This document shows positions 1 to 6,995 of a stretch of 64,000 nt of DNA, one piece after another (the stretch's first letter is position 1; every line of letters starts with the position of its first letter). The stretch covers positions 1,104,857 to 1,168,856 of the forward strand of contig NZ_CP126625.1 in the NCBI RefSeq assembly GCF_030219325.1, read 5' to 3'. This DNA is from Geothrix sp. (lineage in GTDB: Bacteria > Acidobacteriota > Holophagae > Holophagales > Holophagaceae). The notes beneath the pieces are model-generated. The model worked only from the letters and a program-made list of their open reading frames with translations, was not told where the DNA came from and ran no database searches. A program made the translations under genes and the position numbers.

Positions 1-171
1 CGAGAAAGCGTGACGAAGCACTGGTCGTCCCCGCGCCACTCCGGGTGGTATGACCTGACGATCAAGGTCGCCGACGATCCCGGCTTCGAGTACCGGTTCG
101 CCGGGCACGTGGAAAACGGCCGGGACAGCGTGAGTGATCCGGCCATCGGAGGCTTCAACCCGAAGGACTGA
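1..171 (+). CDS. Phospholipase C, C-terminal fragment
   Basis: The window opens inside this gene, so only the last 56 residues are visible, in frame 1 and ending at TGA 169-171. The visible part reads ...HSGWYDLTIKV, then ...FAGHVENGRDSVSDPAI near the end. This is typical of the C-terminal beta-sandwich domain (DUF756) of phosphocholine-type bacterial phospholipases C, which hydrolyse phospholipid head groups and are usually Tat-exported. The catalytic domain lies upstream, outside the window. Identification rests on the C-terminal signature only. Confidence 0.7.
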   Translation, partial: RESVTKHWSSPRHSGWYDLTIKVADDPGFEYRFAGHVENGRDSVSDPAIGGFNPKD

Positions 172-185
172 GCGAAAGTCGTGGA

Positions 186-224
186 GAGGGCAGTGACCTG
201 CGGAGAATCGCGGTCACTGCCCTC
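186..224. terminator. Perfect 13-bp hairpin between convergent genes
   Basis: GAGGGCAGTGACC at 186-198 pairs perfectly with GGTCACTGCCCTC at 212-224 around a 13-nt loop. It sits in the 78-bp gap between the converging phospholipase and pntB genes, so it can end transcription from both sides. There is no clear U-tract, so the termination role is inferred from position and stem strength. Confidence 0.6.
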
Positions 225-249
225 CTCCTGTACCGACGGGTGGTTGAGG

Positions 250-1671
250 CTAGTGCCCGCCTTCCCCCGCCAGCTTCCGGGCCAGCTCGCCCATCACGGC
301 CTTGGCGTCGCCGAAGAGCATGAAAGTCTTGTCCAGAAAATAGAGCTCATTGTCGATGCCGGCGAAGCCTGGGGCCTTGGAGCGCTTGATGGCGTATACC
401 GCCCTGGCCTTGTCCGCGTCGATGATGGGCATGCCGTAGATGGGGCTGCTCTTGTCCGAGCGCGCGGCCGGATTCACCACATCGTTGGCGCCGATGACCA
501 GCACCACGTCCGCCTGGGGCATGTCGCCATTGATCTCGTCCATCTCCACCAGGTCGTCGTAGGGGATCTCAGCCTCCGCCAGCAGCACGTTCATGTGGCC
601 AGGCATGCGACCCGCCACGGGATGGATGGCGAACTTCACGGTCACGCCCTTCTTCTTCAGCAGGTCGTAGACCTCCCGCACCTTGTGCTGGGCCTGGGCC
701 ACGGCCATGCCATAACCCGGGACGATGACCACCAGGCTCGCCTGCTCCATGACCATGGCCGCGCTTTCCACGGTGTCCGACTTGTAGGCCTTGGCCTCAC
801 CTTCCGCGCCGGCGGTGGTGGTCTGGCCGAAGGCGCCGAAGAGCACGTTGAAGAAGGAGCGGTTCATGGCCTTGCACATGATCACGGAGAGGATCAGGCC
901 CGAGCTGCCGTCCAGGGCGCCGGCCGTGATGAGCAGCTTGTTGTTCAGCACGAAGCCCATGGCCACGGCGGAGAGGCCCGCGTAGGCGTTGAGGATGGAG
1001 ATCACCGTGGGCATGTCCGCGCCGCCGATGGGGATGATCAGCAGCACGCCGAAGGCCAGGGACAGCAGGATGATGCCGCCGAAGGCCCAGGGCGCCCAGG
1101 GGGCCAGCGGGTGCAGCACCAAGGCCACGCCCAGGGCCAGGGCCAGGGCGAACAGCGCCAGGTTGCTGGCGTTCTGGCCGGGGTAGGTGACGGGCCGCTG
1201 GGGGATCCACTTCACTTCCTGCAGCTTGCCCGCCGCCAGGATGGAGCCGGTGAAGGTGAGGAAACCCAGGAGGATTTCCGCCACCAGGGCCACGACGATG
1301 AAGGGGGCCAGGGCCGCCTCGTTCTTCTGCCCGTAGTAGAGGAAGAACTTGGCCGTGCCCACCAGGCCCGCCGCCAGGCCGCCGAAGGCGTGGGACAGGG
1401 CGGTCCGCTGGGGCACCGCCGTGAGGGGCACCTGGGCCAGGGGGTAGCCCACGGCCGCGCCCAGGGCGAAGGCGCCCAGGATCCACCAGTAGTGGGTGCC
1501 GCCGGTGGCCAGGACGCCGGTGAGGGTGCCCGCCACCGCCAGGGTCATGGCGCCCACGCCGGAGAACACGCCCTTGCGGGCCGATTCCGGATCGCTCATC
1601 CACTTCAGCGAGAGGATGAAGAGGGCCGTGGAGACGAGGTAGAGAAGCTGGACGAGGGTCTCGGCAGTCAC
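250..1671 (-). CDS. pntB: NAD(P) transhydrogenase subunit beta
   Basis: Membrane subunit of the proton-translocating transhydrogenase, which moves hydride between NADH and NADP+ and couples it to the proton gradient. The 473-aa length is normal. About the first 270 residues carry many hydrophobic membrane segments. The C-terminal part is the NADP(H)-binding domain, with VPGYGMAVAQAQ, GRMPGHMNVLLAEA and VIGANDVVNPAA. It starts with GTG at 1671, which overlaps the stop of pntA2 (GTGA), so the two are translationally coupled. It is the last gene of a three-gene minus-strand operon. The hairpin at 186-224 lies just beyond its stop. Confidence 0.96.
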   Translation of the reverse strand: MTAETLVQLLYLVSTALFILSLKWMSDPESARKGVFSGVGAMTLAVAGTLTGVLATGGTHYWWILGAFALGAAVGYPLAQVPLTAVPQRTALSHAFGGLAAGLVGTAKFFLYYGQKNEAALAPFIVVALVAEILLGFLTFTGSILAAGKLQEVKWIPQRPVTYPGQNASNLALFALALALGVALVLHPLAPWAPWAFGGIILLSLAFGVLLIIPIGGADMPTVISILNAYAGLSAVAMGFVLNNKLLITAGALDGSSGLILSVIMCKAMNRSFFNVLFGAFGQTTTAGAEGEAKAYKSDTVESAAMVMEQASLVVIVPGYGMAVAQAQHKVREVYDLLKKKGVTVKFAIHPVAGRMPGHMNVLLAEAEIPYDDLVEMDEINGDMPQADVVLVIGANDVVNPAARSDKSSPIYGMPIIDADKARAVYAIKRSKAPGFAGIDNELYFLDKTFMLFGDAKAVMGELARKLAGEGGH

Positions 1672-2024
1672 TTCGCCACCTTCTCTTGCTTCTTGAACAT
1701 CTTCAGCATGCGGTCCGTGATGAGGAAGCCGCTGACGATGTTGGTGGTGGAGCAGAAGATGGCCACCAGGCCCAGGGCCGTGATGTAGCCCGGGTAGTCC
1801 TTGCCGGCGGAGACGATGATGGCGCCCACCACTGCGATGGCCGAGATGGCGTTGGTGAGGCTCATGAGGGGCGTGTGCAGCAGCCGCGATACGCGCTGGA
1901 TGACCATGAGGCCGATGAAGGTGGCCAGCATGAACACGAACACGGCGCCCATGACGTCGAGCTCTCCGTGGCCGCCACCGGCGCTTGGGGCCGCATGTTC
2001 TGAAAGAGCGAGCAGCATCATCAC
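1668..2024 (-). CDS. pntA2: NAD(P) transhydrogenase subunit alpha part 2
   Basis: Small membrane piece of the alpha subunit, 118 aa. In enterobacteria this is the C-terminal end of a single PntA, but many other bacteria encode it separately, as here. It has three hydrophobic helices (VMGAVFVFMLATFIGLMVI, then AISAIAVVGAII and ALGLVAIFCSTTNIVSGFLI) and a charged C-terminal tail. Start choice is uncertain: GTG 2024, ATG 2021 and ATG 2018 are in frame, behind GGGAGGGAAGG. GTG 2024 gives good spacing and a 4-bp overlap with pntA1. It assembles with PntA1 and PntB in the inner membrane. Confidence 0.93.
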   Translation of the reverse strand: MMMLLALSEHAAPSAGGGHGELDVMGAVFVFMLATFIGLMVIQRVSRLLHTPLMSLTNAISAIAVVGAIIVSAGKDYPGYITALGLVAIFCSTTNIVSGFLITDRMLKMFKKQEKVAK

Positions 2025-3190
2025 GCCTTCCCTCCCTGTGTCTGATCCAGCGCCTTCAGCGTGGGCCCGTGGACCACCTTGCCTTCGTGGGTCACGGCGC
2101 AGCCCTTGAGGATGTCGTCGGTCCAGTCGAGGTTGAAGCGCTTGGCTTCCTTGTCCCAGAAGGCCGTCATGAAGTTCAGCAGGTTGCGTGCGAAGAGCAT
2201 GCTGGCGTGGGTGGGCACCGTGGCCGGCAGGTTCAGGGGCGCGACGATCTTCACGCCGTTCACGACCACGGTCTGACCCAGTTGCGACAGCGTGCAGTTG
2301 CCTCCGCCGTCCGCGCCAAGGTCCACAATCACCGAGCCGGGCTTCATGCTCTTCACGATGGCCTCGTCAAGGAGCTTGGGCGCGAAGACGCCGCCGATGA
2401 GGGCCGTGGTGATGACCACGTCCACCGTGGCGCAATGCTCCGCCAGCATCTTCGCCTGCAGGGCCTTGTCCTCGGCGGAGAGCTCAGCGGCATAGCCACC
2501 GCCCGCGGAAGCCCCCTGCTTGAGGTCGATGCCCACGTACTTGCCGCCCACGGATTCGATCTGCTCCTTCACCTCGGGCCGCACGTCCGTGGCGGTGACA
2601 CTGGCGCCCAGCCGTTTGGCGGTGGCGATGGCCTGCAGGCCCGCCACCCCCGCGCCGATGACGAAGACCTTGGCGGGCAGGGTGGTGCCCGCGGCGGTCA
2701 TGAACATGGGGTAGTACTTCGGCAGCTCGATGGCGCCCAGCAGCACGCCCTTGTAGCCCACGAGGTTCGCCTGGCTGGACAGGGTGTCCATGGCCTGGGC
2801 CCGGGTCGTGCGGGGGATGCAGTCCGTGGAGAAGGCTGTGAGGTTCCGTGCGGCCATCCGCCTCACCGAATCCAGGTTGCGGGTGGGGAAGATGGACGCC
2901 AGGAGCCGGGCACCGGGCCTGAGGAGGTCCACCTCATGGGTCCCGTCGGGCCGGACCTGGGGCGCGTTCACCTTGAGCAGGAATTCCGCGGAGCCGAAGA
3001 GGGCGGGGGCATCCTCCACCACCGTCGCGCCGGCATCCCGATAGGACTGGTCGGTGAAGTTGGCGGCGGTTCCCGCCCCGGCCTCCACGGCTACCTCCAT
3101 CCCAAGGGCGATCAGCTTCTTGCAGGACTCCGGGTCCAGGGCGACGCGGGTTTCATCCGCCCTGATCTCTCTGGGCACGGCAATCTTCAT
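2021..3190 (-). CDS. pntA1: NAD(P) transhydrogenase subunit alpha part 1
   Basis: Soluble NAD(H)-binding domain (dI) of the transhydrogenase, 389 aa, of the alanine dehydrogenase/PntA fold. The N-terminus MKIAVPREIRADETRVALDPE is typical. The Rossmann glycine motif VIGAGVAGLQAIATAKRLGA lies near residue 170, and RAQAMDTLSSQANLVGYKG matches the family. The ATG at 3190 has a GAGG six bases upstream. It is the first gene of the pnt operon and overlaps the next gene by 4 bp. The supply of NADPH would help the sulfate assimilation pathway encoded further on, but that link is inference. Confidence 0.95.
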   Translation of the reverse strand: MKIAVPREIRADETRVALDPESCKKLIALGMEVAVEAGAGTAANFTDQSYRDAGATVVEDAPALFGSAEFLLKVNAPQVRPDGTHEVDLLRPGARLLASIFPTRNLDSVRRMAARNLTAFSTDCIPRTTRAQAMDTLSSQANLVGYKGVLLGAIELPKYYPMFMTAAGTTLPAKVFVIGAGVAGLQAIATAKRLGASVTATDVRPEVKEQIESVGGKYVGIDLKQGASAGGGYAAELSAEDKALQAKMLAEHCATVDVVITTALIGGVFAPKLLDEAIVKSMKPGSVIVDLGADGGGNCTLSQLGQTVVVNGVKIVAPLNLPATVPTHASMLFARNLLNFMTAFWDKEAKRFNLDWTDDILKGCAVTHEGKVVHGPTLKALDQTQGGKA

Positions 3191-3267
3191 GGGGGCCTCG
3201 GTGCAGAATTCCGCTGGGTTGCGGAAACCTTACCATTGATTGGCATCCATGTCTTAATGCTGTTTTT

Positions 3268-3813
3268 TTACGATGTCGGGGTCTGCTGCTTTGCCGACAT
3301 GAGCTCGGTCTTGCGGGCCGATCCCGCACTGGAGCCGAAGTAGTAGGACACCACGCCGATCCAGGCGGAGCCGAGGCTGCCCAGCATGATGTTGAGGATG
3401 TCCCGGGATCCGGTTGGGGGCTCACGCCTCATCAGGTAGGCCAGCAGCCCGAAGAACCCCAGGGTGATGAAGATGCCGAGGGCCTTGGGGGTCCAGTCCT
3501 GGGTCTTGATCTCCCGCTCCCGGGCGTTGGCGCGATCCCCGGCAGCGATGGCCTCGAGGGCCTCGAGGTTCTCGAACCCCAGCTTCTGCATCTGGACCGC
3601 GAAGTCCTGGTCGGCCTTTTTCAGGGCCAGCAGCTGATCGGGATTGGCGCCCTGGACGGCGGCGGCCAGGGCGGCATCGTCCTTGGGGGCATCGTCGCTG
3701 AGGCCCAGGGCCTTCGTCAGGGCCATGCCGGCCATGCCGCCCAGGGGCCCTCCCAGGGCCGTGCCGATGGTGGGGGCGATGCTCTTGACGAGTGCTTTCC
3801 AGTCAAATGCCAT
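3268..3813 (-). CDS. Phage-type holin (3-TM holin family)
   Basis: A 181-aa membrane protein that fits the phage/gene-transfer-agent three-TM holin family. A small hydrophobic N-terminus (IGTALGGPLGGMAGMALTKAL) is followed by an amphipathic helical middle ending RANAREREIKTQDWTPKALG. Two more membrane helices follow, ending in VVSYYFGSSAGSARKTE. The YYFGSSxGSxxKTE ending is characteristic of this group. Holins make holes in the inner membrane so that the endolysin reaches the wall. ATG 3813 has GGAGGT upstream; the longer reading frame to 3840 has no such site. It overlaps the endolysin gene by 11 bp and is last in the sigma-54-driven minus-strand operon. No phage structural genes are nearby. 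Confidence 0.72.
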   Translation of the reverse strand: MAFDWKALVKSIAPTIGTALGGPLGGMAGMALTKALGLSDDAPKDDAALAAAVQGANPDQLLALKKADQDFAVQMQKLGFENLEALEAIAAGDRANAREREIKTQDWTPKALGIFITLGFFGLLAYLMRREPPTGSRDILNIMLGSLGSAWIGVVSYYFGSSAGSARKTELMSAKQQTPTS

Positions 3814-4342
3814 GGACGACCTCCGGGATGCGTGCGGCACGGTTGAGCCAGCCCTTCAAGAACACGGCCTGGCTGGGATCGCTGGCGACCAGCGACTGGT
3901 AGTGGTCCTTCTGGGCCTGGCAGATGGCCTGCATCAGGGCCTCCGGGGGCTGCGCATTCGCGGCGCCGAGCGTGGCAGGGCCAAGCTTCCCGTCTGCATC
4001 AATGGGGGGATTCACCAGGAGGTTGATGGCCTTCTGCAGCAGCCTGATGGAGGTGCCCGTGCCGCAGTTCACGCCGATGTCGAAGAGCTTGATGGCGATG
4101 GCGGGATCCCCGATGGCATCCCAGCGCCAGTACTCCGAGCGGTAGATGGTTCTCGCCTGATCCAGGGTCAGGTCCCTCACGCTGGCGGGAAATCCGAGCT
4201 CGGGATGGTCGGCGTTCCACTTGGCGAGGTTCTTCTGGATGATGCCGAAGTTGGTGGCGCCGCCCGGATCGGCCGGGTGGTTGACGTAGCCGCCCTCGTT
4301 GCCGAGCGTGAAGGCGAGGGCTTCTTCGAGGACGCTGCTCAA
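3803..4342 (-). CDS. GH108 endolysin (N-acetylmuramidase)
   Basis: A 179-aa peptidoglycan hydrolase of glycoside hydrolase family 108. The family signature LGNEGGYVNHPADPGGATNFGI starts near residue 13, with the expected catalytic glutamate at Glu16. A PG_binding_3-type C-terminal half follows (YRSEYWRWDAI, then LFDIGVNCGTGTS and LLQKAINLL). Members cut the glycan backbone and are found mainly in phages, prophages and gene-transfer-agent lysis modules. There is no signal peptide, so export should depend on the adjoining holin. The ATG overlaps the stop of the upstream 97-aa gene (ATGA, 4339-4342), and its own end overlaps the holin start, so the three form a tight operon. Confidence 0.88.
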   Translation of the reverse strand: MSSVLEEALAFTLGNEGGYVNHPADPGGATNFGIIQKNLAKWNADHPELGFPASVRDLTLDQARTIYRSEYWRWDAIGDPAIAIKLFDIGVNCGTGTSIRLLQKAINLLVNPPIDADGKLGPATLGAANAQPPEALMQAICQAQKDHYQSLVASDPSQAVFLKGWLNRAARIPEVVHGI

Positions 4343-4632
4343 GGTCGTCTCCTGGAATCAGTGGGTGTCCATGCGGGATGTGAGCCGGAGATCTTCTCTG
4401 AGCTCTGGTACAGGACCCGGCCATCCGCGAGCTCGAAGCGGGCGACGCGATGCTCCGCCACCAGCTGGTCCAGGGCTGCCTGAACCGCCTCTGTGGTGAC
4501 GGAATACCGCTCCGGCGGAAGCCACCAGGAGGCGATGCCCTCCAGGCTGTCGGCGGCGGCCGGATGATCCTGGAGGTAATGCAGGATGCCCTGGCATAGG
4601 CTGCTCGGATCGGATGTGGGGGATGCGTTCAT
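4339..4632 (-). CDS. 97-aa protein heading the lysis operon, unknown function
   Basis: I do not recognise this protein. The middle (ILHYLQDHPAAADSLEGIASWWL, then TTEAVQAALDQLVAEHRVARFEL and DGRVLYQ) reads like a small winged-helix fold, with helices followed by a two-strand wing. No catalytic residues stand out. In-frame starts at 4734 and 4719 lie upstream of the sigma-54 promoter at 4663-4679, so they could not be translated from that transcript. ATG 4632, about 20 nt after the predicted transcription start, is therefore chosen, although its Shine-Dalgarno is weak. It is first in the operon with the endolysin and holin. A regulatory or anti-holin role is possible but unsupported. Confidence 0.6.
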   Translation of the reverse strand: MNASPTSDPSSLCQGILHYLQDHPAAADSLEGIASWWLPPERYSVTTEAVQAALDQLVAEHRVARFELADGRVLYQSSEKISGSHPAWTPTDSRRRP

Positions 4633-4662
4633 TCGGCACCACGGGTGGCGATGGGGCTTCAA

Positions 4663-4679
4663 GGCAATCACCGGGCCAA
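4663..4679 (-). promoter_or_regulatory. Sigma-54 (-24/-12) promoter of the lysis operon
   Basis: On the minus strand the sequence is TTGGCCCGGTGATTGCC. It has the GG and GC dinucleotides separated by ten bases and matches the RpoN consensus TTGGCACG-N4-TTGCW at nearly every position. Transcription should begin near 4652, about 20 nt before ATG 4632. It is a close twin of the promoter at 6215-6231. Confidence 0.78.
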
Positions 4680-4826
4680 GAGACTTCAACTGTTCCAAGT
4701 GCCTGTCAATGGTCGACATGTAAAAAAGCAGCATGGATGGCGCCAGTCGAGTCTTTGCCCCAGGCCCCGTTCAAGCCGCTGTCATCAAGCTTTTTGTTGA
4801 CAGGTGTTTGAAGGCATCGGCTCCAG

Positions 4827-4846
4827 CTGGGTCCATTTGGACCCAG
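4827..4846. promoter_or_regulatory. Palindromic activator site 1
   Basis: CTGGGTCCATTTGGACCCAG is a perfect 9-bp inverted repeat around TT. Its core GGGTC-N6-GACCC (4829-4844) recurs at 6050-6065. The gap from this core to the minus-strand sigma-54 promoter is 149 bp, a normal distance for an upstream activating sequence. It is probably bound by the activator encoded at 5057-6046. Confidence 0.68.
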
Positions 4847-4945
4847 TGGGCTCGACCTTCCGTCCTCACCCTCCCCTGCTCCCGTCTCGTGCCGGATCAG
4901 CTGCAGGCATGATCCAAATTTAGTTCATGCGCTTCTTACATTCAT

Positions 4946-4999
4946 TTGACAAAAACAGGCATTGTTGTCGTATTGCCAGACAATGTAATGGGTCTATAT
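4946..4999 (+). promoter_or_regulatory. Possible sigma-70 promoter of the activator gene
   Basis: TTGACA at 4946-4951 is a perfect -35 element. TATTGC at 4971-4976 is a weak -10 at 19 bp spacing. TATATT at 4994-4999, preceded by TTGCCA, is a second possibility. Either would start transcription between the ATG at 4988 and the TTG at 5057, in agreement with the downstream start chosen for the activator. The rest of the gene-free stretch 4633-5056 holds the sigma-54 promoter and palindrome listed separately. Confidence 0.35.
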
Positions 5000-5056
5000 T
5001 GCCTTCTTGAACCTCGATTGAACGGTGCCGCCTCCGAAACTCACAGAGGAGTCCAG

Positions 5057-6046
5057 TTGATCGGCCATTCCCCAGCCCTGCGAGAGACCCTGCGACTCGT
5101 CGCCCGCATGGCGGCCTGCGATGCGCCGGTGCTCATCGAGGGCGAGACGGGCACGGGGAAGGAACTGGCTGCCCGGGCCATCCACTACCAGAGCGTGCGG
5201 AAGGATGGCCCCTTCATCCCCGTCAACTGCGGCGCGATCCCGGACACCCTCATCGAAAGTGAGCTGTTCGGACACCGCAAGGGGGCCTTCACCGATGCCA
5301 AGGACAACCAGCCGGGGCTGGTGACCTTGGCCGAAGGCGGCACCCTGTTCCTGGACGAGGTCGATGCCCTCTCCACCAAGGGCCAGGTGACCCTTCTGAG
5401 GTTCCTGCAGGATCAGGAATTCCGTCCCCTGGGGGCCCGCCAGGTCCTGCAGGGGAACGTACGCATCCTGGCGGCCAGCAATACCAGCCTGGCGCTGCTG
5501 GCCGAGCGGGGGGCCTTCCGTTCCGACCTGCTGTACCGTCTGAAGATCCTCTGCCTCGAATTGGCCCCGCTCCGGGAGCGGAGCGGTGACATCGAAGAGC
5601 TGGCCACCTGGTTCCTGGCGGCCTGCGACAAGCGCTTCGGCCTGGGGACCAGGGTCATCCATCCGGACTCCCTGGCCTGGATGGGCCACTACCACTGGCC
5701 CGGGAACATCCGTGAGCTGGAGAACCTCCTCTACCGGGAGTACCTGCTCTCGGAGGGAACGGTCATCCGCATCGACCCCCCCAAGGCCATGCACCCGATG
5801 CCCCAGGGGACTCCGGAACCCCAGGGGGGTGAGCTGACCTTCCACCGGGCCAAGGCGAGGGCGGTGGAGGCCTTCGAGCGGGCCTACCTGGTGGGCCTGC
5901 TGGGGCTGGCCGGGGGCAATGTCAGCCTCGCGGCGAAGCTGGCGGGCAAGGAGCGGCGCAGCCTGGGCAAGCTGCTCAAGAAGTACGGCCTGGGCAACTC
6001 CCCCAGGCAGGGGCGCTTCTCGCAGGAGGACCGGATCCCCATTTGA
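5057..6046 (+). CDS. Sensorless sigma-54-dependent activator (AAA+ and Fis domains)
   Basis: A bacterial enhancer-binding protein of 329 aa. The AAA+ domain begins almost at once (LIGHSPALRET). Walker A GETGTGKE covers residues 29-36, the sigma-54 contact loop reads GAFTDA (76-81) instead of GAFTGA, and Walker B is TLFLDE (96-101). A Fis-type helix-turn-helix ends the protein (GNVSLAAKLAGKERRSLGKLLKKYG). The start is TTG 5057, which has AGAGGAG six bases upstream; ATG 4988 would add residues of no known domain and lies inside the likely promoter. There is no receiver, GAF or PAS domain, so activity must be set by its level or by a partner, as in the PspF/HrpR group. It probably drives both flanking sigma-54 promoters. 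Confidence 0.88.
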   Translation: MIGHSPALRETLRLVARMAACDAPVLIEGETGTGKELAARAIHYQSVRKDGPFIPVNCGAIPDTLIESELFGHRKGAFTDAKDNQPGLVTLAEGGTLFLDEVDALSTKGQVTLLRFLQDQEFRPLGARQVLQGNVRILAASNTSLALLAERGAFRSDLLYRLKILCLELAPLRERSGDIEELATWFLAACDKRFGLGTRVIHPDSLAWMGHYHWPGNIRELENLLYREYLLSEGTVIRIDPPKAMHPMPQGTPEPQGGELTFHRAKARAVEAFERAYLVGLLGLAGGNVSLAAKLAGKERRSLGKLLKKYGLGNSPRQGRFSQEDRIPI

Positions 6047-6049
6047 CTT

Positions 6050-6065
6050 GGGTCCTTTTCGACCC
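6050..6065. promoter_or_regulatory. Palindromic activator site 2
   Basis: GGGTCCTTTTCGACCC has the same GGGTC-N6-GACCC core as the site at 4829-4844 and also shares the inner TCCNTTT. It lies 3 bp after the stop codon of the activator gene. Its distance to the plus-strand sigma-54 promoter at 6215 is 149 bp, identical to that of site 1. The DNA between (about 6139-6210) is AT-rich, as expected for a bend between an activator site and a promoter. Confidence 0.68.
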
Positions 6066-6214
6066 GGAGTGGGTGGAATCCGGGAAGTCCCCGTCGTGCC
6101 ATGCATTTGAGACCCCTCCCCGGGGGCGGTCTGGGATGATTTGTGTCGATATGAAATCAATGCCGACTTTTTCAAGCCAAGTCTTTTCTGATTGCTAGAT
6201 ATTTTTCGAGCAAC

Positions 6215-6231
6215 TTGGCGTGCAGGTTGCC
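6215..6231 (+). promoter_or_regulatory. Sigma-54 (-24/-12) promoter of the peptidase operon
   Basis: TTGGCGTGCAGGTTGCC has the invariant GG and GC with ten bases between them and agrees with the RpoN consensus at all core positions except the CA after TTGG-C. Transcription should start near 6241, leaving a 30-nt leader with AAGGAGG (6259-6265) before GTG 6272. It shares TTGGC-N2-G-N4-TTGCC with the promoter at 4663-4679. Confidence 0.76.
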
Positions 6232-6271
6232 ACGGATCGGGACGAACCCAACCACCCGAAGGAGGTCCCCC

Positions 6272-6979
6272 GTGGCCAACGCCGCCCACCCTCACCGCAT
6301 CGGTCTCATCACCGAGCACGCCTCCAAGCATGGTGGGCGCCTCGGGCGCCACCTGCACTTCGACGAGCGCAGCTGGAACTTCCCGGTCCTGCTCAAGAAG
6401 GGGGCGGTCATCGAGACCCGGACCTGGAACCGGACCCTGAAGGCCTTCAACCAGGGGGAGCTGGGCTCCTGCACGGGGAATGGCGCCGTCGGCGTGGTCT
6501 GCACCGAACCCTACCGCCAGCAGGGCGTCCGCTACTCCGAGGCCCTGGCCCGCAAGGTCTACACCCAGGCTTCCCATCACGACACCATCGTGGGGGCCTG
6601 GCCGCCCCAGGACACGGGATCGACGGTACTGGCGGCCATGAAGGCCCTCACCGCCCTCGGCCTCACCAAGGGCTACCGGTGGTGCTTCAGCCTCGATGAC
6701 GTCCTCAAGACGCTTTCGACCCTCGGCCCCGTGGAGGTGGGCCTGAACTGGTACGAAGGGTTCGACAAGCCCGACGCCAAGGGGCTCGTCAAGGTCGGTG
6801 GCGCCGTGCGGGGCGGCCATGCCTTCGAGCTGCTGGGCGTGGACGCCGAGCGGAAGCTGGTCTGGGCCATCAACTCCTGGGGCCCGGACTGGGGCCTGCA
6901 GGGTCGCTTCGCCTTCTCCTGGAAGGACCTGGACCGCCTGCTCCACGAGGATGGCGAGGCCTCCACGGTGACGCTCTGA
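6272..6979 (+). CDS. Papain-like C1 cysteine peptidase
   Basis: A 235-aa papain-fold protein. The oxyanion glutamine and catalytic cysteine are in NQGELGSCTGNG (Gln61, Cys67). The histidine is in RGGHAFELLGVD (His183) and the asparagine in AINSWGPDWGLQGRF (Asn201), so the full catalytic set is present. There is no propeptide and no signal peptide, so it should act in the cytoplasm unless released by lysis. GTG 6272 is preceded by AAGGAGG at ideal spacing; the longer frame from 6215 would begin inside the sigma-54 promoter. It is the first gene of the plus-strand operon, and its stop is 16 bp before the next gene. The substrate is unknown. Confidence 0.85.
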   Translation: MANAAHPHRIGLITEHASKHGGRLGRHLHFDERSWNFPVLLKKGAVIETRTWNRTLKAFNQGELGSCTGNGAVGVVCTEPYRQQGVRYSEALARKVYTQASHHDTIVGAWPPQDTGSTVLAAMKALTALGLTKGYRWCFSLDDVLKTLSTLGPVEVGLNWYEGFDKPDAKGLVKVGGAVRGGHAFELLGVDAERKLVWAINSWGPDWGLQGRFAFSWKDLDRLLHEDGEASTVTL

Positions 6980-6995
6980 ATCCGGCCATGACCCC

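Noticed and set aside
3268..4734. Intact prophage or gene-transfer agent
   Set aside because: Only lysis genes are present. No terminase, portal, capsid, tail, integrase or attachment repeats were seen within the flanking sequence.
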